NCBI GenBank assembly: GCA_964428385.1
Contig: CAYRYR010000018.1
Span: 1 to 34,674, forward strand
Direction: 5' to 3'
DNA from: JAFGOM01 sp964428385
GTDB lineage: Archaea; Halobacteriota; Methanomicrobia; Methanomicrobiales; Methanospirillaceae
Length of the DNA: 34,674 bases
The position numbers and the translations under genes are program-made. This document shows positions 1 to 8,142 of the stretch, piece by piece. The notes under the pieces are model-generated. The model made no database searches. It had not been told where the DNA came from and saw only the letters and a list, made by a program, of their open reading frames with translations. The first letter of the stretch is position 1. Every line of letters begins with the position of its first letter.

Positions 1-719
1 CTAAGTGGTGATTAATTATATCATAACGATTTTTCAAAGTGAGATCTGGATCCATGTAATGATAATATCTATCATCAATAATAGATCAAGTTATTGTTTC
101 ACAGACCCTAAGTGAGGAGATCCATAACAATTCTTTCCCTCTCTCCCAACCCAGAGAGGGTAAGGGTGGCTTGTTTGCTTTCCGGTATGATGGCTATTAG
201 GTTTGTATCTTGTTATATGGTTCAATTAAATCATTCAACCTGGCTGGATTAATAGCTGATTTCTATCCATTCAAACAATGTGGAATATTTAAAGAGCATC
301 CAATGAATTTAAAATATAAATAAAAATAGACGGTTTAAACCTTAAATCAAACTCAATATTCGAATTAAAAGCAAAAATGAGCGCAAATAGTTGGACAACC
401 TCAGGCGGGCTTTGTACTCCAGTATGAAAGCCCTTTTAAATCCAGCAATTGTTTTCATAATTGGTTATCTCGCTAACCCGATCTGTTATCCCGGATAACT
501 TCATACCTTGCTTGTTTCTGTTTTCAGGCTGAATAAGCCGACCATAAAGAGCAGTATTCAGGATCCTAGAGAAAAAGAAACAAAAGGCTCCCCAGGTACT
601 GCCATAATCCTGATTGATTGAAATACTATCAGACATCCATACAAAATATCATTTTCTATCTCATCGGTATCTAAAAAAAGAAGAACTACACCTGGATCGA
701 ACCATCAAAGATTCCGTAA
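1..719. other. Intergenic stretch without a supported gene
   Basis: No open frame here looks like a protein I recognise, and the stretch is AT-rich around 240-400. Two hairpins are visible. One has 8-bp arms at 137-144 and 153-160 (CCCTCTCT / AGAGAGGG, 8-nt loop). The other has 7-bp arms at 407-413 and 427-433 (GGGCTTT / AAAGCCC) followed by TTTT on the plus strand. The second resembles a terminator for plus-strand transcription coming from outside the window. Neither hairpin is followed by a T-run in the direction of the neighbouring minus-strand importer operon. Confidence 0.5.
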
Positions 720-1526
720 TTACCAGGATTGAAAGGTATCACGAGGTTTTCCGAACCATACCTCACTCTCATATGCTGCGGCAATCAGCTGCCGGGTATA
801 CGGGTGCTCCGGGGAAGTGAACAGATCAGATGTTTTTTGGATCTCAAGAATCATTCCCTCCTTCATGACAGCCACTCGATCTGCCATGCTCTGGATGACC
901 TGGAGATCATGTGAGATGAAAAGAAGCGTGAGATTCCTCTTTTTCTGGATATCGCGAAGCAGGCTAAGTACCTGGGCCTGGACCGAGAGATCAAGTGCAG
1001 AGGTCGGTTCATCAGCAACAATGAACTCCGGGTCCAGTGCAAGAGCTCGTGCAAGTGCTACCCGCTGTTTTTGTCCCCCGCTCAGTTCGAACGGGTACCG
1101 GGAGATAAGATCAGGCTGGAGGCCGACAGTAAGAAGCAGTTCCATGACTGCATCCATTGTCTCGTGGCGGCCGGGATGCTGCCAGATTCTTATGGGTTCA
1201 GCAATACTGTTCCCGACTGTCATCCTGGGGTCAAGAACGGTATCCGGGTCCTGGAACACTATCTGCATCCTGGGGCGAACCTTCCGTAACGCGTACTTAG
1301 ACTGGGCGGTAAGATCAATACCATCAAACAATACTTTACCACCGGATGGTTCAATCAGCCTGATGGCAATTCTGCCAAGGGTTGATTTGCCACACCCGCT
1401 CTCACCGACAAGTCCCAGTGTCTCGCCTTTTTGTATGGTAAGAGTAGCATTGATTACAGCCTTTTTTTCTGCCCTGGAAAAATACCCGGAAGAATAGGTC
1501 TTTGTTATCGTATCAAATTTAATCAT
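720..1526 (-). CDS. ABC importer ATPase, peptide/nickel family (OppF/DppF/NikE-like)
   Basis: This is the second nucleotide-binding subunit of a peptide/nickel-type (PepT family) ABC importer and acts on the cytoplasmic face of the membrane. The 268-residue protein has a P-loop GESGCGKST at residues 41-49, a Q-loop FQDP near 91, the signature LSGGQ at 148-152 and Walker B FIVADEPT at 168-175, followed by an H-loop (FISHD). All catalytic motifs look intact. The ATG start at 1526 overlaps the stop of the upstream ATPase gene by 8 bp, so translation is probably coupled. It is the last gene of an SBP-permease-permease-ATPase-ATPase operon. The C-terminal tail after the HPYT motif is short for an OppF-type subunit. 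The substrate (peptide, nickel or other metal complex) is not determined by this subunit. Confidence 0.93.
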   Translation of the reverse strand: MIKFDTITKTYSSGYFSRAEKKAVINATLTIQKGETLGLVGESGCGKSTLGRIAIRLIEPSGGKVLFDGIDLTAQSKYALRKVRPRMQIVFQDPDTVLDPRMTVGNSIAEPIRIWQHPGRHETMDAVMELLLTVGLQPDLISRYPFELSGGQKQRVALARALALDPEFIVADEPTSALDLSVQAQVLSLLRDIQKKRNLTLLFISHDLQVIQSMADRVAVMKEGMILEIQKTSDLFTSPEHPYTRQLIAAAYESEVWFGKPRDTFQSW

Positions 1527-2454
1527 ACAAGAGGCACCTGACCTGGCGGGACCCGCCCATTATTCGCAGGGGAGGATGTTGTGTATGACACAAATCTGTC
1601 GCAGACTGGCATCGTGCACAAAACCTGCACCCAGCTGGAAAACCTGCAGGAGAAGGGCTCATGCCGGGGATCGGGTGAAATCCGGCTGAAGGAAGCGACG
1701 CAAGCAGTCCCAGGGTGTACGGATGCTTTGGCAGGGACAATACGTCACTGGTCGGTCCTGATTCCACTATTTCTCCTGCATACATCACGGCAATCCGCGA
1801 ACAGAGATTATGAGCACATCCAAGATCATGCGTAATAAGAAGAAGTGTTTTACCGCGGGACTGCTCTTTTAAGAGCTCAATCGTCTGGTTTCTGATAAGG
1901 ATATCAAGACCTGCTGTTGGTTCATCAGCGATTATCAGGGTTGGGTTGCATGCCAGGGACAGGGCAATCAGGATGCGTTCTTGCATACCTCCGGAAAATT
2001 CATGAGGATATCGTCCCATTGCATGGTCAGGATCTGAAATGCCCATACGGCTGATCAGGTGTATCGCGGTTGTTGCAGCAGCTTTTCTGGATACACCCCG
2101 GTGGAGAATAAGGGATTCGGTAACCTGGCGACCGATTTTCATAACCGGGTTCAATGCCATTGCCGAGTTTTGTGGAATCATCGCAATCTCTTTTCCCCGG
2201 ATCTGTTGCATATCGTGCTCATCCAGTCCAGTCAAATCAGAGTTCTGGAACCGGACCAATCCTGTTACTACAGCATTGGACGGGAGAAGCCGCATTACTG
2301 ACATGCCAAGTACCGACTTTCCACACCCGGATTCACCAACGAGAGCACATGATTCCCCGGGTTTCATCGAAAAGTCAACTGAATCAACGGCATAAATGAT
2401 TCCGGATTGAATCATGAACCTGACAGACAGACCGGATATCTCAAGCACTCCCAT
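1519..2454 (-). CDS. ABC importer ATPase, peptide/nickel family (OppD/DppD/NikD-like)
   Basis: This is the first ATPase of the peptide/nickel-type importer. The 311-residue protein has P-loop GESGCGKS at 40-47, signature FSGGM at 153-157 and Walker B LIIADEPT at 173-180. After the HPYT motif it carries the C-terminal oligopeptide-transporter extension with a cysteine-rich stretch (CRFCARC followed by two more cysteines), which is usual for the OppD/DppD branch and absent from its shorter partner. It starts at ATG 2454, 40 nt after the second permease stop. Its 3' end overlaps the next ATPase by 8 bp. Family and role are clear; transported substrate is inferred only from the neighbourhood. Confidence 0.93.
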   Translation of the reverse strand: MGVLEISGLSVRFMIQSGIIYAVDSVDFSMKPGESCALVGESGCGKSVLGMSVMRLLPSNAVVTGLVRFQNSDLTGLDEHDMQQIRGKEIAMIPQNSAMALNPVMKIGRQVTESLILHRGVSRKAAATTAIHLISRMGISDPDHAMGRYPHEFSGGMQERILIALSLACNPTLIIADEPTAGLDILIRNQTIELLKEQSRGKTLLLITHDLGCAHNLCSRIAVMYAGEIVESGPTSDVLSLPKHPYTLGLLASLPSAGFHPIPGMSPSPAGFPAGCRFCARCQSATDLCHTQHPPLRIMGGSRQVRCLLYD

Positions 2455-2494
2455 TATTCCGTGCCCCTTATCGAAAAAATCAGGATATTTTTAG

Positions 2495-3316
2495 TCATAA
2501 CCGGTTCACCAGAAGTCGGGGATTTATTATCTCTTCGCTGCTGTACCCGAGAAGTGCAAGGGCAAGGGATATCCCGACAACGGCAAGACCTGGTGGAAGG
2601 AGCCACCACCAGAGCCCCAGTGCAAATCCACCGGACGAGTAGGCCTGCTCGATCATCTGCCCCCAGTCAATAACCATCGGATCCCCAAGCCCCAGAAAAC
2701 TTAAGCCCACTCCGAGAAGGAGATAATGTTGCATCGATGATACGAATTTGACCGTTACAAGTGGCAGGATATTTGGCAGGATATGACGATACATAATCTG
2801 ATGATCTTTTTCACCAATTGCCCGTGCCCCTTCGATGAACGTGGCATGTCTGATAGATATGACCTGGGACCGGATGACACGAATACCGCGGGTGCTCCCG
2901 AGGACACCCATCAGGACCGCCGTCGTGAATATCCCGGGCGTGAAAAACAGCGTTAATACAAGCAGGAGGGGAAAGAGGGGTATAGTCATGACAATATCGA
3001 TGATCCGCATGACCACCTCATCAAAAATACGCCCGTAATATCCGGTCTCGATACCGAGAAGGGTACCGATACAACAGGATATGGCGGCTGCACAAAAACC
3101 GACCAGGAGTGTTACCCGTGTGCCGTAAATGAGCTGACTAAGAATATCCTGCCCGGTCGCATTCGTTCCGAGGGGATGTTCACTGTCCGGATGTTTTAGG
3201 GGAGGTCCTGTAATGGCATACGGATCATACGGGGCAAGAATCGGGGCACATACTGCAACCGCTCCATAGAAGAGGAAAACAAAACATCCAATCCAGAAAA
3301 CAACACCTTTATTCAT
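2495..3316 (-). CDS. ABC importer permease, DppC/NikC-like
   Basis: This is the second membrane permease subunit of the peptide/nickel importer. It has an N-terminal transmembrane helix (residues about 8-27) followed by a DPYA.TGP..KHPDSEHPLGTN segment typical of DppC/NikC, several further hydrophobic helices, and the cytoplasmic EAA loop (EGARAIGEKDHQIMYRHILPN) that contacts the ATPases. I place the start at ATG 3316. A GTG at 3322, two codons upstream in frame, is also possible. A GGTGAGG ribosome-binding sequence lies 10 nt before the ATG and 4 nt before the GTG, so the ATG has the more usual spacing. Either start overlaps the end of the upstream permease gene, suggesting coupled translation. 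Confidence 0.9.
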   Translation of the reverse strand: MNKGVVFWIGCFVFLFYGAVAVCAPILAPYDPYAITGPPLKHPDSEHPLGTNATGQDILSQLIYGTRVTLLVGFCAAAISCCIGTLLGIETGYYGRIFDEVVMRIIDIVMTIPLFPLLLVLTLFFTPGIFTTAVLMGVLGSTRGIRVIRSQVISIRHATFIEGARAIGEKDHQIMYRHILPNILPLVTVKFVSSMQHYLLLGVGLSFLGLGDPMVIDWGQMIEQAYSSGGFALGLWWWLLPPGLAVVGISLALALLGYSSEEIINPRLLVNRL

Positions 3317-4289
3317 CGCCACCAGCCCTCACCCGGGGATCGATCAGTGGATAGAGGAGATCAGCAACGATATTTGCCACGATCACTACGAACGTATCCA
3401 GGAGAAAAATCCCTTCAAGCAGGGGAAGATCACGGGCACGAATCGCCTCTGTCGTTAACAACCCGAGTCCCGGCCAGGAAAAGACGGTTTCCACAAAGAT
3501 ACTCCCGGTAACGATCGAGGCACACTGCAGGGCGGCAACCGTCACTACCGGCAACATGGCATTTTTAAGAGCGTGGTGCCACAGGATACTGTTCTCGGAA
3601 AGTCCCTTAGTGCGGGCTGTTGTAATATAATCCTCCCCTATGACTGATATCATCGAATTTCTCATCAGGTAATAATTTCCGGCAGTAATAGTCAGGGTGA
3701 GCACGGCTATCGGGAGGAACGCATGATACAGGACGTCAACTGGATCAATGCCTGAATAGAGAATGGAAATACTGGTATAGCCACCGATTGGAAAGAGACT
3801 GAGACTGTACCCAAAGATGAGAATGGCCATGATCGCCCACCAGTATGAAGGAATGGCACGAACTATTATCATGACATTAAAGAGTGAAAGGTCCCGTTTC
3901 GATCTCGCGTTCCAGCCTGAATATGCACCCAGTACCATACCGTAGAGTATCCCCATTATCGTCGCCGGCAACAGGATAATGAGCGTCCAGAAGAGTTTAT
4001 CAAGGATTAGGGGCAGGACCGGTACTGAGTACTGGTACGAGTATCCCCATTGTCCCAAAAGAATATTTTCCATGTAGAGAAGATACTGATCAGTAAGTGG
4101 TAGATTAAGCCCGAATTGGCGATGGAATTCATCAATGGTCTCCTGAGGCAGGACAGTTCCCAACGAGAGGAGATAGTTCGTGATATAATCACCCGGCATC
4201 AGGTGAAGGATAAAAAACGTGATGGTAATACTGATAAAAAAAGCAATGCCACTATAGATAAGCCGGCGACCTATGTACAACCCCCACAT
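3309..4289 (-). CDS. ABC importer permease, DppB/NikB-like
   Basis: This is the first membrane permease of the peptide/nickel importer. The 326-residue protein begins with a basic residue-flanked transmembrane helix (RRLIYSGIAFFISITITFFILHLMPGD, residues about 8-34) typical of DppB/NikB. It has five or so further hydrophobic helices and the EAA loop (ARTKGLSENSILWHHALKNA), and ends with the family's DPRVR motif. ATG 4289 lies 47 nt after the stop of the binding-protein gene; GGAG is present about 11 nt upstream. It should form the channel with the adjacent DppC/NikC-like subunit. Length and motifs are complete. Confidence 0.92.
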   Translation of the reverse strand: MWGLYIGRRLIYSGIAFFISITITFFILHLMPGDYITNYLLSLGTVLPQETIDEFHRQFGLNLPLTDQYLLYMENILLGQWGYSYQYSVPVLPLILDKLFWTLIILLPATIMGILYGMVLGAYSGWNARSKRDLSLFNVMIIVRAIPSYWWAIMAILIFGYSLSLFPIGGYTSISILYSGIDPVDVLYHAFLPIAVLTLTITAGNYYLMRNSMISVIGEDYITTARTKGLSENSILWHHALKNAMLPVVTVAALQCASIVTGSIFVETVFSWPGLGLLTTEAIRARDLPLLEGIFLLDTFVVIVANIVADLLYPLIDPRVRAGGDE

Positions 4290-4336
4290 TACTCATCAGC
4301 TCCAAAAAAAAATGATTTACATCCTCATTTTTTTTA

Positions 4337-6001
4337 TCATGATGTGGTAACCGGCCGAAGTGATGACAGGACGGTGGGATTATCGATTTCTGAATATTCA
4401 AGGAGTTTCTCCCACCCGGTGAACCGGTCCTTTCGGTACGCAACGTAATTATCTATGTTACAGATGGGAACTGTCGGGATATCTTCAGACAGGATTTCCT
4501 GCATCCGATATCCGATCTGTTTTCGTTCCTCCTTGTTAATCGTATTTCTGACACTGTCCGTGAGAGAATTAAACTCGGCATTGTTGAAGTTATAATAATT
4601 CTTGTTCTTGAGCGGAGTCACCGCAAAGTTCACCAGATCGTCAGGATCGTCATGAAGGATGGACGGCATGGCATCGATAAACACATGGCCCTTGTCAATG
4701 GCCTTTCTATACTGGCTTTCATCGTCGTATTTTGCGATTTTCACGGTGATGCCAAGTGTTTCCCAGTTATTTCGAAGTACCGTGACGATTTTTTCATCAA
4801 CAGTACCGGTAGATGCTTTTCCGCCGAGTGGCATGATAAGTTCTACGGGATTTTTGTCAGGGCCGCAAAGAGTTCCCTTTTCGTCCTGGAAAAACCCTGC
4901 CTGTAGGAGTTCGTCGCGTGCCATGGTCAGATTGTAGTTATACATTCCCGTTTCCGCCGGGTTTACATACTCACCTGCAACTTCCGGCAGCAGGTATGTA
5001 GTCTCTGTGGGATGGGCGTTGCCTAGAATATCGCAGATCGTAGACCGGTCGACCGTATGACTCATCGCCTGCCGGAACGAGGAGAGGTTCGTCGGGTATT
5101 GGTTCATGTTTAATCCCATCTCATACCCGTTCGTGCCTGGAACGATACATATTCCAATATCCGGATCCTGTAAGAGATTTTCTGCAACAGCAGGGGTGAT
5201 ATCTCTTATAACATCGATCTCACCATTTTTCAATGCCAGGACCTGACTGTCCTTATTCGTGATTAATTTGAGAATGACACCGGAAACCTCTGGTTTTTCT
5301 CCATGATACTCCTCGTTCCGGGCAACCCTGACATATCCGGGTTCACTTTTGTCGAACCTGAAGGGGCCGGTACCAATGAATTCAGTATCTTTGTAGGTTT
5401 TTGGATCGGTAATGTTTTCAAAGAAATGCTTGGGATATACACCGATGCCCGGTGACTGGGCGAGACGGTCCGGCCACACTGAATAGGCATTCTTGAGCTG
5501 GAATACGGCAGTATAGTCATCAGGACAGGTGACCGAGGATACATCTGACAGGACAAAACCCATTGTCAGGTTATTCTCTTTTAAGTAATCATAGGTAAAT
5601 TTGACATCGGCACTCGTAACCGGCACACCATCATGCCAGGTTGCATTGTGGATGAGGTGGAATGTCCAGGTCTTTGCATCATCTGATACCTCCCAGCTCT
5701 GTGCCAATGCAGGTTCATACGTTCCGTTCCTGTTCTTCGTGACTAAACCCTCATATATCATGGATCCAGCCGGAACACCTTTTTTCTTTGTTATGACATT
5801 GGATGAGATCAGATCAGAGGGTAAATCAACAGGAATTACAACATCGGTCCCGGAAGGCTGCGCAATGTTATGGGTGGCTGGCAGTTCCGGTGTTTGTTCA
5901 TTTATACATCCGGAAAAAACACACAGGGCAATAATAAAGGCAATAAAAAGGAAAACAGGCACATTAGTGCGACATTTTTGTAATAATCCCAGAGTATTCA
6001 T
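4337..6001 (-). CDS. Extracytoplasmic solute-binding lipoprotein, SBP family 5 (peptide/nickel)
   Basis: This is the substrate-capturing component of the downstream importer. The 554-residue protein starts with a hydrophobic signal (about residues 14-31) ending in a lipobox-like VFSGC, so Cys32 is the likely lipidated residue anchoring it outside the membrane. The body matches the SBP_bac_5 family: an early YEGLV segment, the LAQSWEVSDDAKTWTFHL block, the HDG.PVTSADV motif and the GTGPFRF segment. The ATG at 6001 has AAGGAG 8 nt upstream, a strong site for this window. A 263-nt AT-rich gap separates it from the HD-domain gene, so the importer may have its own promoter. The family includes peptide and nickel binders. 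I cannot assign the ligand, but the adjacent metal-chelation-type genes favour a metal complex. Confidence 0.9.
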   Translation of the reverse strand: MNTLGLLQKCRTNVPVFLFIAFIIALCVFSGCINEQTPELPATHNIAQPSGTDVVIPVDLPSDLISSNVITKKKGVPAGSMIYEGLVTKNRNGTYEPALAQSWEVSDDAKTWTFHLIHNATWHDGVPVTSADVKFTYDYLKENNLTMGFVLSDVSSVTCPDDYTAVFQLKNAYSVWPDRLAQSPGIGVYPKHFFENITDPKTYKDTEFIGTGPFRFDKSEPGYVRVARNEEYHGEKPEVSGVILKLITNKDSQVLALKNGEIDVIRDITPAVAENLLQDPDIGICIVPGTNGYEMGLNMNQYPTNLSSFRQAMSHTVDRSTICDILGNAHPTETTYLLPEVAGEYVNPAETGMYNYNLTMARDELLQAGFFQDEKGTLCGPDKNPVELIMPLGGKASTGTVDEKIVTVLRNNWETLGITVKIAKYDDESQYRKAIDKGHVFIDAMPSILHDDPDDLVNFAVTPLKNKNYYNFNNAEFNSLTDSVRNTINKEERKQIGYRMQEILSEDIPTVPICNIDNYVAYRKDRFTGWEKLLEYSEIDNPTVLSSLRPVTTS

Positions 6002-6264
6002 TACATTTTCTCCTTAGATCAGAAGTAATTACTATTTTCCATTTATTAAAAGATTTGTTTTAATTTTACCATTATTTATTATTATAATTAACTTAAAAAT
6101 AATTGCCAGATACATTCCGAAAAAGATAATTTTTAAGTAACAGAAGGCTTGATCTCATATTTTTCATATTATATCCACAATAATGATGAAACGAGCAAAC
6201 CCTGCAAATTCACCAGTAATCTTTTCTATAAGAAACGACACGTATAAGAGGCTAAAACGGGAAG
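6002..6264 (-). promoter_or_regulatory. AT-rich upstream region of the ABC importer operon
   Basis: A 263-nt non-coding gap lies before the binding-protein gene. It contains a long A/T-only stretch around 6059-6100, including TTATTATAATTA-like sequences suitable for an archaeal TATA element, and the ribosome-binding AAGGAG immediately before the gene. I see no convincing palindromic operator. A promoter here is inferred from composition and position only. Confidence 0.3.
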
Positions 6265-7041
6265 TTACGGATTGTCTGAATCTCTTGTGAGGTACACCGG
6301 CACCGGGGAGGCTAATCCATACCGCTCACATATCAGGCCCAGAGACAATAGGTCTTCTTCAACATGGGGAATTATTCTCTCTTTGAAAAAGGGTTGTTTC
6401 GGATCCTGGACCAGTACCACGATTAACGGGTATACGATGAGGCATCTTAGGATGTTAGTATGAGCCTGCCAGTGTTGTATCTCGTTCGCAGAAAGACCAT
6501 CCTGTATCAGAACAAACACGCTAAAAGGACACCGGTCTGCCCCGATGTCTGCTAGATCTGCAAGACGAAAGAGTGCCGCAAGAAGCGGGGCCCGAAGGGG
6601 GAAAGACTCCTCTATTGTTGTAAGATCTGCATGGCTGCCATGATACTGTATGATGATATCCAGCACTCGTAACTCCTCCTCCTGTACCAGTCCTGTAATT
6701 ACCGGATCTTTTCGTATCATCTCAACAGACAGGGCCGGGTGTATCTTCCGGTTATGAAGGGAAAACGGGTGAAGATATCCGATATCATGAAACCAGGCAG
6801 CAAGATACAGGAGAAAAATCTCACGTGGACTAAAAATCAGCCCCGATGTCCTGATTATCTGGTTAATATGCCTGATTATGGCGAGCGAATGATAAGATCC
6901 GTGTGACTGGTACACAGGAAGACCCCGGGGGATGAAAGGGAGTAAAAGGTTCGCATGCCGCTCTGCTGCCTCTATTCGGGAAAGTAGATCAGGATATAGA
7001 AAGAGATATTGATATAGGTCCTTCTCTGAAAACAGCACCAT
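6265..7041 (-). CDS. HD-domain metal-dependent phosphohydrolase-like protein
   Basis: This 258-residue soluble protein carries an HD fold signature. A first histidine in SHGSYHS (His51) is followed by the paired H85-D86 in AAWFHDIGYL, His101 and His134 (QYHGSH), and Asp162 in FRLADLADIG. These are the positions that normally bind one or two divalent metals in HD hydrolases acting on phosphomonoesters or cyclic/linear nucleotides. The substrate is unknown; no nucleotide-synthetase partner is visible. The ATG is only 10 nt after the stop of the DUF364 gene, with CAGGAG abutting the start, so the two are surely co-transcribed. No signal or membrane segment was seen, so it is cytoplasmic. The role is inferred only as an accessory step in the metal/cofactor locus. 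Confidence 0.75.
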   Translation of the reverse strand: MVLFSEKDLYQYLFLYPDLLSRIEAAERHANLLLPFIPRGLPVYQSHGSYHSLAIIRHINQIIRTSGLIFSPREIFLLYLAAWFHDIGYLHPFSLHNRKIHPALSVEMIRKDPVITGLVQEEELRVLDIIIQYHGSHADLTTIEESFPLRAPLLAALFRLADLADIGADRCPFSVFVLIQDGLSANEIQHWQAHTNILRCLIVYPLIVVLVQDPKQPFFKERIIPHVEEDLLSLGLICERYGLASPVPVYLTRDSDNP

Positions 7042-7051
7042 CTCCTGAATT

Positions 7052-7912
7052 TTATCTTCTTCGAATCAGGATCTTTCTCGCCGATGTGCCAAAGAAATGG
7101 TACCCGGAACCTCCCTGCATTATCGTATCAAGGAGCTGATCCGGATCAGTAACCAGATCCCCCCCGATTGCGGTCACTCCGCGTTTAAAGAGCATATCAG
7201 GGATCATACTCACCGTAGGTCCCCCGATGATTACCGGAATCCCAGAAGGGATACGCGATAGCAGGTCTTCAAGAGTACTGGTAACCAGGGTAGCACCGGT
7301 CATCACAACACACCCTGCAGAGGCAAGAACAGCATCCTGTTCATGTATTGGAACAAAGAACGGCAATTCATCTTCTTTTAAGGCATCTCTGTTTAACTCA
7401 AAGATCCGGTATGCTGCTCCCCGCTCTTTTAGCCGGTGGATAACCGGCCAGAGGGCACCTATAACAACAACAGGCAGGGATGGACTAATCTCATCAACAA
7501 GGGCAAAAGCATCTTTTTCATATTCTATATGGTAGGTTTCAGGAGGAGAGATATCTATGAACCAGGCCGACAGGGCATTGACAATACTGATAATAACGGC
7601 CCTCACTAGCGGAGCAGGTGAAGAGATGTACGACAGGATATCATCCAGCGATACCCCCTGCAACTTCCCGCAAAACGGCATGGCACTCGCAGATGTAAAA
7701 CAGCATGCCGCCTCGGGTATGAGACCAACCGGGGTAAAGCAGATCCCCCCATATCCGTTGCTCAGTTTCACTCCGGTGAAAAATACCCCTACGACGACTT
7801 GTTCAAGGGTTATTTCTGAAAATGAGTCAGGAAGGTTTAGCCGCAGCAATGCAACTGTATCTTTCAGGATCTGATCCGGCTCATCTTTAGTGTGTTCTGG
7901 TTTTGTCATCAT
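7052..7912 (-). CDS. DUF4213/DUF364 protein (putative heavy-metal chelation family)
   Basis: This 286-residue cytoplasmic protein has the two-domain layout of the DUF4213/DUF364 family. The N-terminal enolase-N-like region (about 10-105) contains VVVGVFFTGVKLSNGYGGICFTP. The C-terminal Rossmann-like part (about 125-280) contains the characteristic GATLVTSTLEDLL, IIGGPTVSMIPDMLFKRGVTAIGGDLVTDPDQ sequence with FG near the end. The family is named for a presumed heavy-metal chelation role, inferred from gene clusters and structure rather than demonstrated biochemistry. Two consecutive ATG codons (7912 and 7909) can serve as start; no good ribosome-binding site is seen. It is followed after 10 nt by the HD-domain gene, and lies 230 nt downstream of the radical SAM gene. 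Family assignment is good, function unproven. Confidence 0.85.
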   Translation of the reverse strand: MMTKPEHTKDEPDQILKDTVALLRLNLPDSFSEITLEQVVVGVFFTGVKLSNGYGGICFTPVGLIPEAACCFTSASAMPFCGKLQGVSLDDILSYISSPAPLVRAVIISIVNALSAWFIDISPPETYHIEYEKDAFALVDEISPSLPVVVIGALWPVIHRLKERGAAYRIFELNRDALKEDELPFFVPIHEQDAVLASAGCVVMTGATLVTSTLEDLLSRIPSGIPVIIGGPTVSMIPDMLFKRGVTAIGGDLVTDPDQLLDTIMQGGSGYHFFGTSARKILIRRR

Positions 7913-8142
7913 CGTATCAGAAGGTGGTTTTTTGGTTAGTCAGACATTCTATGAAAAACAGGTGAAATCGATAGTATTTGTCAGTTCTTTTCTCTCCCCG
8001 AAAGGTTTCGATGGACACTATCCGGAAAAATTATCAGTTTCCATGATAGTACCCATCATTTTAGACTTTTTTTTGAAGGTCACCATATTAGGACGGATTT
8101 TTATATCCAAACGGTAAAAGGATTATTTTACATAGAATTCCC
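7913..8142 (-). promoter_or_regulatory. Gap before DUF364 gene with TATA-like element
   Basis: A 230-nt gap lies between the radical SAM gene and the DUF364 gene. On the minus strand a TATAAAAA sequence occurs at about 8097-8105 inside GGATATAAAAATCC, a plausible archaeal TATA box. It lies about 185 nt from the downstream ATG, which would give a long leader. No ORF or clear terminator was seen. Confidence 0.25.

Noticed and set aside
407..437. Hairpin plus TTTT as terminator of the importer operon
   Set aside because: The T-run is on the wrong side for minus-strand transcription. It could only serve the plus strand, where no gene is seen.
436..636. 66-codon minus-strand frame downstream of the importer
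   Set aside because: No recognisable similarity, no ribosome-binding site and unusual composition; treated as non-coding.
817..1497. 226-codon plus-strand frame
   Set aside because: It is entirely antisense to the well-supported ABC ATPase gene at 720-1526, with composition typical of a shadow frame.
4337..6001. Assigning nickel as the ligand of the SBP family 5 protein
   Set aside because: The family includes peptide binders and no diagnostic ligand residues can be read without structural alignment; only context hints at metal.
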